Part shown: one piece after another, positions 10,348 through 20,339 of the stretch | Layout of the letters: each line of letters opens with the position of its first letter | How positions within the stretch are numbered: the first letter of the stretch is position 1 | From: Gautieria morchelliformis | Taxonomy: Eukaryota > Basidiomycota > Agaricomycetes > Gomphales > Gomphaceae | Reading direction: 5' to 3' | Assembly: GCA_015179125.1 (NCBI GenBank) | Contig: WHVA01000083.1 | Coordinates: 229,167-293,166, forward strand | Length of the DNA stretch: 64,000 nucleotides | Program-made: the position numbers and the translations under genes | Notes under the pieces: model-generated | What the model saw: only the letters and a program-made list of their open reading frames with translations | Databases searched by the model: none | Told to the model about the DNA's origin: nothing

Positions 10348-13300
10348 TCAAGGGTGCGGGTGCGGGTCGTCTGGCCGCGTCCCCGGCAGCATATTCGCCG
10401 TAAAGTGGTTCCAGTCCTCCCATCTGCAAAAACACACTCATCGCATCAGCGCCTCGCACACGCACACCGCGACACTCACTCGAATCCCGTCGGCGCCGTC
10501 GACCACATGTTGAGCGTGTCCCCGCCCCACGCGGCGCCCTGATCCGCCGCCCCCGCCGGCATCCCGCCGCCGCCGCCGTTCGGGAACCCGCCCCCGAACT
10601 GCGCGTGCGCAGGCGCCGCCGCATACACCTGCTGCGGCTGCGCATCCTCCGCGGCGAAGAGGTGCTGCAGCACGGGCGGCGCGGCGGACGGGTGCGTGTG
10701 CGTGTGCGCGTGCGCGAACCACTGCACGCCCGTCATGGGGTCGCCGCGCGGCCCCGGCCCCGGTGCGTGGCCGTGGCCGTGGCCGGTCCCGCCCGCGAGC
10801 TCCTGCTGCATGAAGTTGGGGTTCGGGAGGAGCGGCGCGGGGTCGAGCATCTGCGCGTAGTCCGGGTGCGGCGGGGGCAGCGCGTGCACGTGCGCGGCGC
10901 GGAAGGGCTGCGGGCGCGCGAGGCGGGGCGGCGCGCCGGGGGACGCGGACGCGGACGCGGCGTCCTGCGCCATGGCGTAGTCGGACGCCGTGGCGGAGCG
11001 AGGGCTGTCCGCGTCGCGCTCGCGCTTGCTGCCCGCGACGGGGCTCGGGTGCGGGAGGGGGAAGTCGCCCGCGGACGCGAGCTCGCAGAGGATGTCCCTG
11101 TGTGTGCAACACGTCAGCCAGTCCGCACGCACGCGGCGCGTTGGGAAGCGCTCACCATAAGCGGCCGGCGAGGGGCCATCTGCAGTGGGGATCAGCAAGC
11201 GGTAAGAGATGACGGGGAGGGGAGGAGTCACCGATTTTCCGCGGCCTTGAGGAACTGCATGCACATGTGCACGTCGTGCATGGGCATGTCCGCGTCGGGC
11301 GGGCGCTGGGCGGCGTGGCCCGGCCTGTGGGTGCCCCATATGTTGAGGAGGAGGACGAGGCCGGAGGTGAAGGCGTAGAACATGAGGTGCGGGGCGGCGC
11401 CCGGGTCGCACTTGCTGCGGTGGGCCTGGAGGACCTGGCTGCAGGAGCGGGCGGCATTGGTGCAGATGGCGAGGGACGGGAAGGAGAGGGGCGCGGGCTT
11501 GCCGGGGCGGGGGATGAAGGGGCGGTGGACGAGGATCTGGATGTGGTAGTAGGTCGCGTAGAGGATGGCGGACTGCTGGAAGAAGACGGAAAACTCGTTG
11601 GAGGGATCCCAGCGCAGATCCCAGCGCACTGTGGGTAGGTGGGTGAGAGGGAGGGAGGCTGGGGAGGGGAGGAAACGTACGGTGCTCCGGCACGGTCTCG
11701 AGCCATTGGTTGAGGGCGGTGTCGAGTTCAACGACGGTGTTTTGGGCCCAGTCTTTCTCGCCGGCGAAGCCGAGGAGGATCTTGGACTTGTTGATGGAGT
11801 ACTGGAGGGTTGTTAGCACGGGTGCGGGGGCGCGAGTTGTGCTTACGATGGTGCGCAAGGCAAAGGACAATATCTGGTCGAGGCGGATGAGGGCGTTGAA
11901 GTAGGCGACGGTGGAGGGTCTGCCAGTCGGCTGGACAAAGGCATCCTCGGGGCTGGGGGACTCCCAGTACTCGTCGTCGACCTCGAGGGGCGGGTCGAGG
12001 TCAAAGCTGGGGACGGGGTCAAGAGGGGGACGGGGGACAGTGAGGAGCGGGGCACTGACTCTTCATCGTGTATCGCGCAGGGTCTGCCCAGGGCGGCGCT
12101 GCCGAGGCGGTCGAGATTGACGAGGACCCTGCGGGGGCGTCAGCGGGCACAGGGAGACGGGCGGGGGAACGGGCACCAGAATGCGCGCTTCCAGAGCTCG
12201 GACTGGACGGATGGGGTGGGGTCGTCGATGCGCTTGCGATGGGCGCCGACGTCCTGGGCGACGCGGAGGCCGATGCCGACGGTGACCCAGCCTGCGTACG
12301 GGGCGGCGGAGCCCTGGAGGAAGATGCCTGCGAGCTGTGGGGAGCGTGAGTAAGCTCTATTTAAAATAGAAATCCACGCACCGCATACTGCTGGAGATCG
12401 AAGAGGGACGCGGGGGCGATGAGGGACTTGCGCTGGATGCGGACCTGGTCAAAGTACTTCCAGCCGGCGGAGTGGCGGTCGGGGACGTCGGGGCGGAGGA
12501 CGCGTGGGTCGTGGGAGTTGCGGGCGGCGATGGCACAGACGAGGAGGAGGATGTGGGCGAAGGCGGGGTCGCGCTCGTGGAGGCGGTCACGGTACTGGCG
12601 GTCGAAGGTGGGGCGGTGGAGGACGGGGAGGTAGGTGTTGTTGTGGACGAAGAAGAGGGGGACGAGGGCGTCGACGAGGTCGGGGGGCGGGAAGTCGAAG
12701 GCGACGGGGTCGTCCGCGGGGCCGTCTGCGGGGCGGGGGCGGAGGTCGGGGGGGCCCCAGAGGGAGGGATGGGCGCCGGACGGGTGGGAGGCTGTGGGGT
12801 CGGCGCCGGTGTACTCGCGCTTCATGTCGATCGCGGCCTGGACGAGGACGAGGCCGCTGGACCTGCCGTGGAAGCGGCGGTCGTCGTCGAGACGGTGGAC
12901 GTCGTCGGGGGGCTGCGGGTCGTCGGGGGCGTCGGGGACGTGTGGGTGGGCGGGTGACGGGGGCGGGGGGAGCTGGGGGAGGGCCTGGCGCTCGCTGTAC
13001 CAGGTCTCGCGGTCCATGTGGACGCCGAGCTCCTGGGTGAAGTCGGCGTCGGGACAGAGCTGCGGGGCGGGCGGGGGTCAGCGGCGGGGAGGACGGGGGA
13101 CGGGGACGCACACGCTGCAGCAGCGACTCCATCTTCTGGAGACGGCCCTCGAGGCTCTCGACGTATCTGGGGGCGGTGAGCAGCAGGGACAGGGCAGGCG
13201 ACGGAGACGACGCACCCCTTGGGCGGGCCGCGTTTCTGGCGGGGAATGGGTTTCAACACATGTGGTGAGCGGGACTCGGGCGTACCTTGGCGGCCTCGAC

Positions 13301-13575
13301 GTACGTGCAGTCGTAGCTGTACGCGGCGCAGTTGGAGCACTTGTTGCCGGGCGTCGTCGCGCCGTCGCCTGCGGGGGGTCAGCGGGACGCACGCAGCGGA
13401 CGCTACGCAGGACAGCGCTCACAGCGAACTGGCGGGGGGTCAGCGGGGCGACACGCACGACGGGCGACGCACTCTTTTTGCGGCGACAGGTGTCGCACGC
13501 ACGCTGGATGCGGCGCTTCTTGAGCTTGGCATCCTCGCCGGTGGACCTGCTGTACTCTTCGTCGCCAGAGGACAT
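10348..13575 (-). CDS. Zn2Cys6 transcription factor with fungal-specific TF domain
   Basis: Nuclear DNA-binding regulator. Exon 1 (13473-13575) opens MSSGDEEYSRSTGEDAKLKK and carries CDTCRRKK. A 6-nt exon (13423-13428) and exon 3 (13286-13368) complete the cluster CDTCRRKKIRC plus CSNCAAYSYDC, with spacing C-x2-C-x6-C-x9-C-x2-C-x6-C. The linker (KRGPPK, then YVESLEGRLQKMESLLQR) is a typical dimerisation coiled coil. The middle-homology region follows, including RFHGRSSGLVLVQAAIDMK and VPLFFVHNNTYLPVLHRPTF (about 12360-13020) and further exons down to 10500. The last exon reads EWEDWNHFTANMLPG and stops at 10348-10350. Many small introns between 10500 and 12360 were not all resolved. The target genes are unknown; the neighbour GAL1 is one candidate. 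Confidence 0.85.
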
Positions 13576-13704
13576 GGCAGGTGGCTAGAGTCACTCGTCA
13601 CTGTCGGGACACACGCAAGTGTCACGGTTTCCACGATCATTTCGGCTCTCAAAAATGTATTATAACGACTAGTACAAATCACCCCCTGCCAAGCGCGCGC
13701 GTGA

Positions 13705-16478
13705 TCACCCTGTGTCTTGGTCAGCGACGCCCCGAGCAACAGACGCCCACTCACAGCCAGCCGCGTGGAAGTCGCCCGCCCAGCTCTTCGTCCGCTCCGT
13801 CCCGAACGGCCGCTGCCCGGGCCCGAGGCCCCGCCCCGCCCCGTGCCCCGCCCCTTCGCTCTCCGCCCGCCCCCCAGGCTCCGCCACGGCCCCGGCAGGA
13901 TGCTCCCATGCGCCCGCGCAGGCCGCCCCTGGATCTGGTTCTGCGAGCGTTCCCAGAGGATGTTGCGCCGGAGCTCCTCGTCCAGCTCCGTGGCGATGAT
14001 GTTTCGGCGCACCGTGTGCGGCGTCTGCATCGGCGCCGGTTCCGGCATGTAGGCGTGCAGGGGAACCGGCGCCGTCGTCGTCCGCGTCAGCGCCGCGGGC
14101 CGCACCGCAGGCCGCGCCTCCCGCGCCCCCGCCCTCGCCCCGCGCGACATGAGCGCAGCCAGCCGCCTCTCCGCCACGCTCCCCGACAACTGGATCCTGT
14201 CCGCCGGGTCGTCCGGCCCCGAGTCCGTCTCCTCCTCCGCCGACGCAGGCTTCGCGCGGGGCCGGTACCCGCTCCGCTGCGTCCCCCGCGACCCCACCGA
14301 CGCGTGCACCTCCGCTTGCACCTCCACGTGCACCTCCGCCGACGCGTGCACCGCCGCCTCCTGCGGCCCCGCGACCGTCGCCCGCGCAGACAGCGTGCGC
14401 AGCGCCTTCGGCCGCGCGCTCGCGCTCAGCCCGCTCGGCGTCCCCTGCCCCATCCCCGCCCCCGTCCAATTCCGCGCGACCCCGTCCGTGCCCGCCCCAG
14501 CCCTAGCCCCAGCCCCCGCCCCCGCCGTGAGGCCGTCCGCAGACCAGTTGCGCGCGAGCAGGTCCCGCGGGTCCCCGCTCCGCCGATACGGGTGTCCCGC
14601 GGGGAACTCCACAGGGTCCGGGTGGAACAGCTGCGAGAGGCCCGACCTCGTGCGCGCGAGCGCCGGTGGGAGCAGCCCGCGCGGGGCGAGGAGCGCGGGG
14701 CCCGTGAGCAGCTGCGCGCGCTCCCGCTCGAGCGCCGCGTCGCGCATAAACGCGCTCGTGTCGCGCGTGCGCCGCGCCTGCGGGGCGCCGGGTGTGCTGC
14801 CCGCGGGGGCCACCACCGCCCCCGCATCCCCATCTGCCGACTCCCACCCGTCCTCCCCGCCATCGTCCCCCACGCCCGCGTCCTCGTCCTCCCACGACCC
14901 CTCCACGTCTGTATCCACATCCGTCGTCTCGTATTCACTCTCGGACTCGCTATCCGTGATTTCGATGGCGCGTCGCTGCCGCGTGCCCGCCGGTGCGGGG
15001 GGCAGCACTGCCGTCGTCGTCCCCGGCGCGCGCGCCCCCATGCGGGGCGTGGCCCCCGCGGGCGACGCCCCACGCCGTCTCACGGGCGGGTTCGTGGGCA
15101 GGTGCCGCAGGTGGTGCGCGTGCTGGGTGTGCGTATGCCGCACGTGGGCGTGGCCGTGCGTGTGCTGATGGTGCGCATGCGGGGACGTGCGCGGGTGCGC
15201 GGGCACGGCCGCGTCCGACAGCGGCGTCGGCGGTAATTGTACCACAGGCGGGTCCCGCACGTGCACCTCCACGCTCACCGGCCCCGACGCCGATTTGATA
15301 GAGGGAGTGCCGCCAGCTTCCGTGGCCGTTCCTGATCTTGTTCCCGTTCCCGCTGCTGTCCCTGATCTCGATCCCGTTACAGCTCCCGTTCCCGTTCCAG
15401 ATCTTACTCCCGTTACAGCTCCCGTCCCCGTTCCAGCCGCCTCTCGCCCCCCCTCTCCCTCTGTTAGTGCTGGTGCCGTCTCGGTGGCCGGCGCTGCCGT
15501 CCCAGCGGCGACCGCCGTCATCGTGCCCGCCCCGTCCGCGCCGCGCTCCTGCACCGCAACCACCCCGTTCGGCTGCGGTGCCGCTGCCTTCTTCCCCTTC
15601 TCTTTCGCCCTTCCCTTCCCCTTCCGCGCCGTGCCCTTTCCCGTTGCAGTCCCGTTCCCGTTCCCGGCCGCCACACCCGCTCCGCCCTCCGCGCCTGCTC
15701 CGCCGCCCACGGCTAGTGCGCCCCCCGCGCGCTTCCGCGTGACGAGCGGGGATGACGGGGACGTCACCGGCGGTACCGCCCCCGCACCAGCGCCGGGCGG
15801 GGGACTCGGGTGCTCCTCCCCGCCCGTCCCGCCCTTCCCCCATCCTGCCCCCGCCCGCGCACCACCCCGCGCCTGCACGGAGTCCGGACTCGCGCTGGAG
15901 CCGGACACGCCCGACGCAGACGCAGATCCTGCGGAGTGGGGCGCCGCGAGGAAGAATTTCTTGTCATCAGGGGGGAGCTTGGGGTCGTCGGGGGGCACGG
16001 GGGCCGGGGTAGGGTCGGGGAATAGGGCGGGACAGGCGTACTGCGGGTGGGGTTTGCGGGGCGGGTGCGGGTGCGGCGGGGGAAGGGCGGCGGGGATGGG
16101 AACGGGGGTTGGGGTGTGTGTGGGTGGGGGGGGGGGGGAGGAGACGGGGAGGGGCGCGGATGCGGTGGGGGAGGTGGATGCGGTGGAGATGGACGGTGGG
16201 TGCGTGGAAGTGGAGGACTGTGTCGATGCAGGTGTAGATATAGAATACTGTGCGGATGCTGTGCTGGATGCAGACGACTGCGTCGATGCTGGGGTGGACG
16301 TGGACGCCGCTGCGGGTGCTGCGGAGGAGGAGGTCGATGCTGCGGGCGCCGTGCACGCTGCGGCGCACGGGCCGGATGGGGGAGCGAGCGAGTCGGGCGC
16401 CGCCGCCGCCGCCGCCACGGCGGACAGCGTCGGCGCCCCCGTCAACAACGTATGCGCATCGTCGAGCATGTACCGCAA
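13705..16478 (-). CDS. long low-complexity protein with DUF3295-like C-terminus
   Basis: Mostly Ala/Pro/Ser/Thr/Gly-rich sequence of high GC. The frame opens at 16478 with MRYMLDDAHTLLTGAP, but an acceptor-like TTAG just upstream suggests one or more 5' exons that I could not find. Recognisable parts are an acidic segment ITDSESESEYETTDVDTDVE (near 14890-14970) and the block RNIIATELDEELRRNILWER (about 13940-14010), close to the conserved C-terminal block of fungal DUF3295 proteins. A later segment reads SWAGDFHAAG. A 45-bp intron before the stop would end the protein at Trp. The frame changes once between these two blocks, so an unresolved intron is likely. DUF3295 proteins are linked in yeasts to nitrogen or retrograde signalling; function here is unknown. 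Confidence 0.65.
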
Positions 16479-16499
16479 CTAAGACAGCAAACAAGGAGC

Positions 16500-17800
16500 G
16501 ATGAACTCAGAAAACCCGTCACGATGCGTGCGTCACGGCGTCACCACCCGGCTCGCACGTGTCCGCCGGGCCAGCACCCGAGTCCCGCCGGCAACGCGGC
16601 ACCCGTACACAGCCGGCCCCGTGACACGCATGTGCGCTGGGAATTAGCTTCCGTCCAGGTACGTTCGCAACGAGGTTTGCCACAGCGATTCCAATGATCG
16701 CCGAGGCGACACGTGGCGACTGGCTTCGCTAGTGGTTGCCGCACTTACACGCGGTACTAAAGCTTTATCCCCATCCACAGGGCTGCTATCCGGACCCTTG
16801 AAGGGAAAGTGAATCCCAAGGTCCCCCGTCTGAGCGCTGGTGAGCTGGGGCCCCACGCTCCCTGAAGTGGAATTTAATTACCGCTGCAAGAGGTGCGTTA
16901 CTCACGTTGTTCCCACTTCTCATCTGCTGTCCCCGCCTCCGCAGGAAATGTGCGCCCGCTCTGTGCAGGGCCCTCGCTTACCCAGATCTTACACCCCAGG
17001 CTAACCCTGACCAAGTCCCTGAATCCATCACGGCCCTTTCTTCAACGACGTTCGTCGCTCAAGTGACAGCTCCACTGTTCCACTCCTCGGACGTCCGTTG
17101 AATAATCGCTGCATGGAGGTACAAAGAAGGACTACGGAGGATCTTGGCCGTTCTTGTACGAACCCAAGGTTGCCGCAAGGCACCTGAGTGCTTTGGCTGA
17201 GGGCGTTGCGAGCGAAGACCATGAATGGCGCCTCCTTTCCAGACGTGAGTTTCCATTCAAATCGTATAGCCCAATAGAATATAACCCGATCTCACAAGGT
17301 CCGAGCATTTTTACAAGCTGCTTCTGGAACGCCGCCACCCCCGCGAGACTCAGCGGCCGAGGCTTCCTGTGTTTCTTCTAAGATTTGTTACTCTCTTGCC
17401 TCTCGAGCTCGTTGACACTTCCCCGCGGCCAAGTCCAAACGCGTCTCCAACAGGCATACCTCCACTCCTGCAACAATCACTTGAATTCGCCTCTGTCCTG
17501 GTCGCTGACCTTGTCCGATCCTGCGTTCGGGCGCACTTCCCCGCGGCGTATCTAGCCCAGGTCGCCCCAGCCACCTCCAACGGCGCGAGCTGCTCTGCGC
17601 CACTTTATCTTCTCTCGCATATGGTGCCTGATTTCTCTTGTCACACCAAACTCTTCACGACAATTCTCACCAGACATAATCCGAACTGTTTTACATGCAC
17701 AAGCCTCTTGTTCACAGGGTACCCAGACATGAATGACGATATGGCATCCCGGGGCCCAATGGCAGTGGCATGTCGTGTAGTTCTACGCGACGTCCATAGC
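16500..17800. other. region without a supported gene
   Basis: Open frames such as 17369-17875 (+) have no recognisable motif and end inside a repeat that is duplicated at 19.9 kb. The missing first exon(s) of the DUF3295-like gene may lie at 16.5-16.9 kb on the minus strand. Confidence 0.35.
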
Positions 17801-18045
17801 GCGTTCCATGGCTCTTGTGCGACAAAGGCGAGCTGGTCTGCGACACTTTCGGCTGATCGATGCTGGGTTCAATGAAAAAGGGCAGGCAGGTATTGTCGGT
17901 GGATTGTCAGGCGGCCCAGAGTCATGTCGCATAATGCGGACCTGTCGTTACCAGACGGGGTGCGCCATCCGGACGTTTCGCTGCGCTGCACGACTCATAT
18001 ATCTTCTTATGCCAGCATACTAATCACGCATCTGGGCTCACTACT

Positions 18046-18112
18046 ATAAGAATTTGAGATGAATTGAGTGTTAGTACTTTTACCAACACTTGATTTGTCT
18101 CAAATTCTTTCA
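18046..18112. repeat. imperfect hairpin with arms of about 27 bp
   Basis: AAGAATTTGAGATGAATTGA near 18048 is mirrored by an inverted arm ending in CTCAAATTCTT near 18110, with a loop of about ten bases. Related sequence recurs at 18147-18190 and at 20301-20330 in the second duplication copy. Confidence 0.5.
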
Positions 18113-18212
18113 TACGATCACTCACTCACTCACTGACAATACCATAAGAATTTGAGTACTATAAGAATTCCAGACAAATTGAGTGTTGGGTACAAAGTAT
18201 AAGGACCCTACT

Positions 18213-19039
18213 CTAGTATTCAGATACAGAATAAGTGCACCCAATGTAGCGGGCAAGTCGATCTTGCTTGGCTATTGAGTCCCCCCTTGCATCAGACCAT
18301 ATCCATGCAAATAATGATCAAGTTGATCAACTGTGAGATGAGATGTGCTTCCCAGGTTTTCTAAGTGAGGGAGATTCTAGTATAGCCCATCAGTTAACAA
18401 TCTCAGCATGGATATAATAGATCTCACTGCATCCTCAGGTGTTTGGCCATTAGCTAACCGCATTGTGAGGAATGGACGTAGGTTGCCATTACCACAGGAG
18501 TGATTGTGCATCTGGCAATTATGTGAATGAATTAGTACCAGAATAGGTTGCTGGTAATGCAAATGCAAACCCTGTTTACCAACCTCTGAACATCATGTAA
18601 TTCAGTGCGAAGATCATATAGTTCAATGCGAATATCAGATATATCTGTGTGAACCTGTTCCATGGCTCTTGTAAACCATGCAGGAGCTTCATCATCCACA
18701 TCACCTAGTATATATATGCAAATGTTATATAAATTTCTGGCAAGTTTAGATCACAGACCTTGAGCAGCATTGTATGCTCCAGTGACCCTGGATAGGTAGA
18801 CATGTGCATTGCCTACATCCTGTTTGGTGGGTGTCCTGCCTGGCTTCTTGCGCAAGTCTAGACCACTCATATGCATTAGCAGGACTGCGGTTATAGAGGC
18901 GATGTGCCATACCTCTAAGTCTTAGAAGTGAGCGATCATAAGCAACCGCATTAGCAAGATCTTGGATCACCGGTGGATCCCTGGGAGCTGGCGGCATCTT
19001 TATTTGGGGGAGGCTGCATACTGGAAGCTCGATCGGCAT
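18213..19039 (-). pseudogene. uncharacterised basidiomycete gene, copy 1 (probably decayed)
   Basis: Exon-like frames in order on the minus strand: 19039-18746 (MPIELPVCSLPQ, then QDLANAVAYDRSLLRLRG), about 18700-18600 (DVDDEAPAWFTRAMEQVHTD with a coiled-coil-like run), 18568-18410 (NHSCGNGNLRPFLTMRLANG) and 18365-18213 (LTVDQLDHYLHGYGLMQGG). The last block resembles a widespread basidiomycete family of unknown function ending in a YLxGYG segment; that recognition is from memory. Relative to copy 2 a single-base deletion turns a CAAACA stretch into CAATA and creates a TAG inside the last exon. That is why I call it decayed. Confidence 0.5.
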
Positions 19040-20339
19040 TGTGTGATGTTATGGAAAAGGAGATTCTCAGCTTTGAAACCCGTTACCGTCAGCGTGACCA
19101 GTAACGGTGCTTTGCTACTCCAAACTCCTCGGTAACTTCGTCCAGTACTTCTGCATCAACGTACATATTCCAGACTATGTCCGAGGGGACGTAGAGGATG
19201 CCGTAGAATCCTTGCGAGTACTTCCCCCGTTTATTCATAAAGACAGCTGAATGATTGTAATGATTAGGGTGGACCATTTTGTTCCGAAACGGGGTGTTCT
19301 GGTCATGCGCTCATCCAGGAAGTCGCCACCTGTCAAGCCGGTACTCCTTTCTTATGACTTGTAACAGAATCGTAGCCACAATAGGCGTACGTACGATGTT
19401 GCACTTGCACCGCAAGAGTGACAGGGCCGAGAAATGAAATGCCATGAGCATATGATCGCCGAGGTTCGTCACGTGGGACTGGATTTGCGCACAAGTCGGT
19501 GCGCATATCCCTTGTTCAAATTACCTGCCCCAGAGTCCCCAAAGCAGCCCGCCCGTCGCTCCCGGCAATAACCCAAACGGCGGTCTCCGAACACCTCAGC
19601 CACGACGCATCCTGCCTGGATCCAAAAGACCCCGGCACTTGCTTATCTTGCGTCCTATTTCTCACTAGGTCTCCAGGGATGCCCATGTCTTGCATGTCCT
19701 CCATGCACGCCGGTCTGCAGCGGTTGGGCTTCGCTAGTCGGTGCACTTGCTCCACCTCTCTTACTACAATCTCTTCCCACAATCTCTTCCTCACGTTTAT
19801 CACTTGTATATGCACCACAAGGAGCTTGTTCGCAACGCTTCTATGCAAGCCGTCAAGGCGATACTAAAACATTATCCCTACGAACTACGTAACGTTCGCA
19901 CGTGTGAAATACGCAATGTCCACCCGCATTTCATGGCTCTTGTGGGACGAAGGCGAGCTGCTCCACGACGCTTTCAGCTGATCGAAGCGGGGTTCGATGA
20001 AAAAAGGCAGGCAGATGTTGTCGGTGGTTTGTCAGGCAGCTGGAAGATGCAACCCAGAGCCATGTCGCATAACTGTCGTTACTGTGTGCTCTCCGGGTGT
20101 TTCACTGGGCTGCACAACTCATACTTCTTATGCCAGCATACTAATCTCGTATTTGGGCTGACCTAGTCTGAAGCCTGTGAGACACTGACTTCATCTGATG
20201 TTTAACTAGACCGCGCCTCTGTATAATAGTTGGAGGGATGTCTTATTTCACACAGCAATGTCGTGTCTGATTGTCAGTCAATGTTTGGCACTACAGTACT
20301 AGAAGAATTTGATACAAATCAACTGTTGATATAATGACT

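Larger units (their letters stand above)
17805..19455. repeat. tandem duplication, copy 1
   Basis: Aligns by eye with 19925-21925 in the same orientation. The flanks are diverged, perhaps 75-85 percent identical, but 18715-19040 is almost identical to 21408-21735. Copy 1 lacks the MITE of copy 2 and has an extra segment of about 230 bp near 19080-19310. Confidence 0.75.

Noticed and set aside
13581..15236. Long plus-strand frame of 551 codons and other long GC-rich frames at 12.5-16.7 kb
   Set aside because: They are Arg/Pro or Gly/Arg-rich shadows of the minus-strand Zn2Cys6 and DUF3295-like genes; high GC removes stops from all frames.
17369..17875. Plus-strand 168-codon frame as a gene
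   Set aside because: No motif, and its end runs into the duplicated repeat; composition does not look coding.
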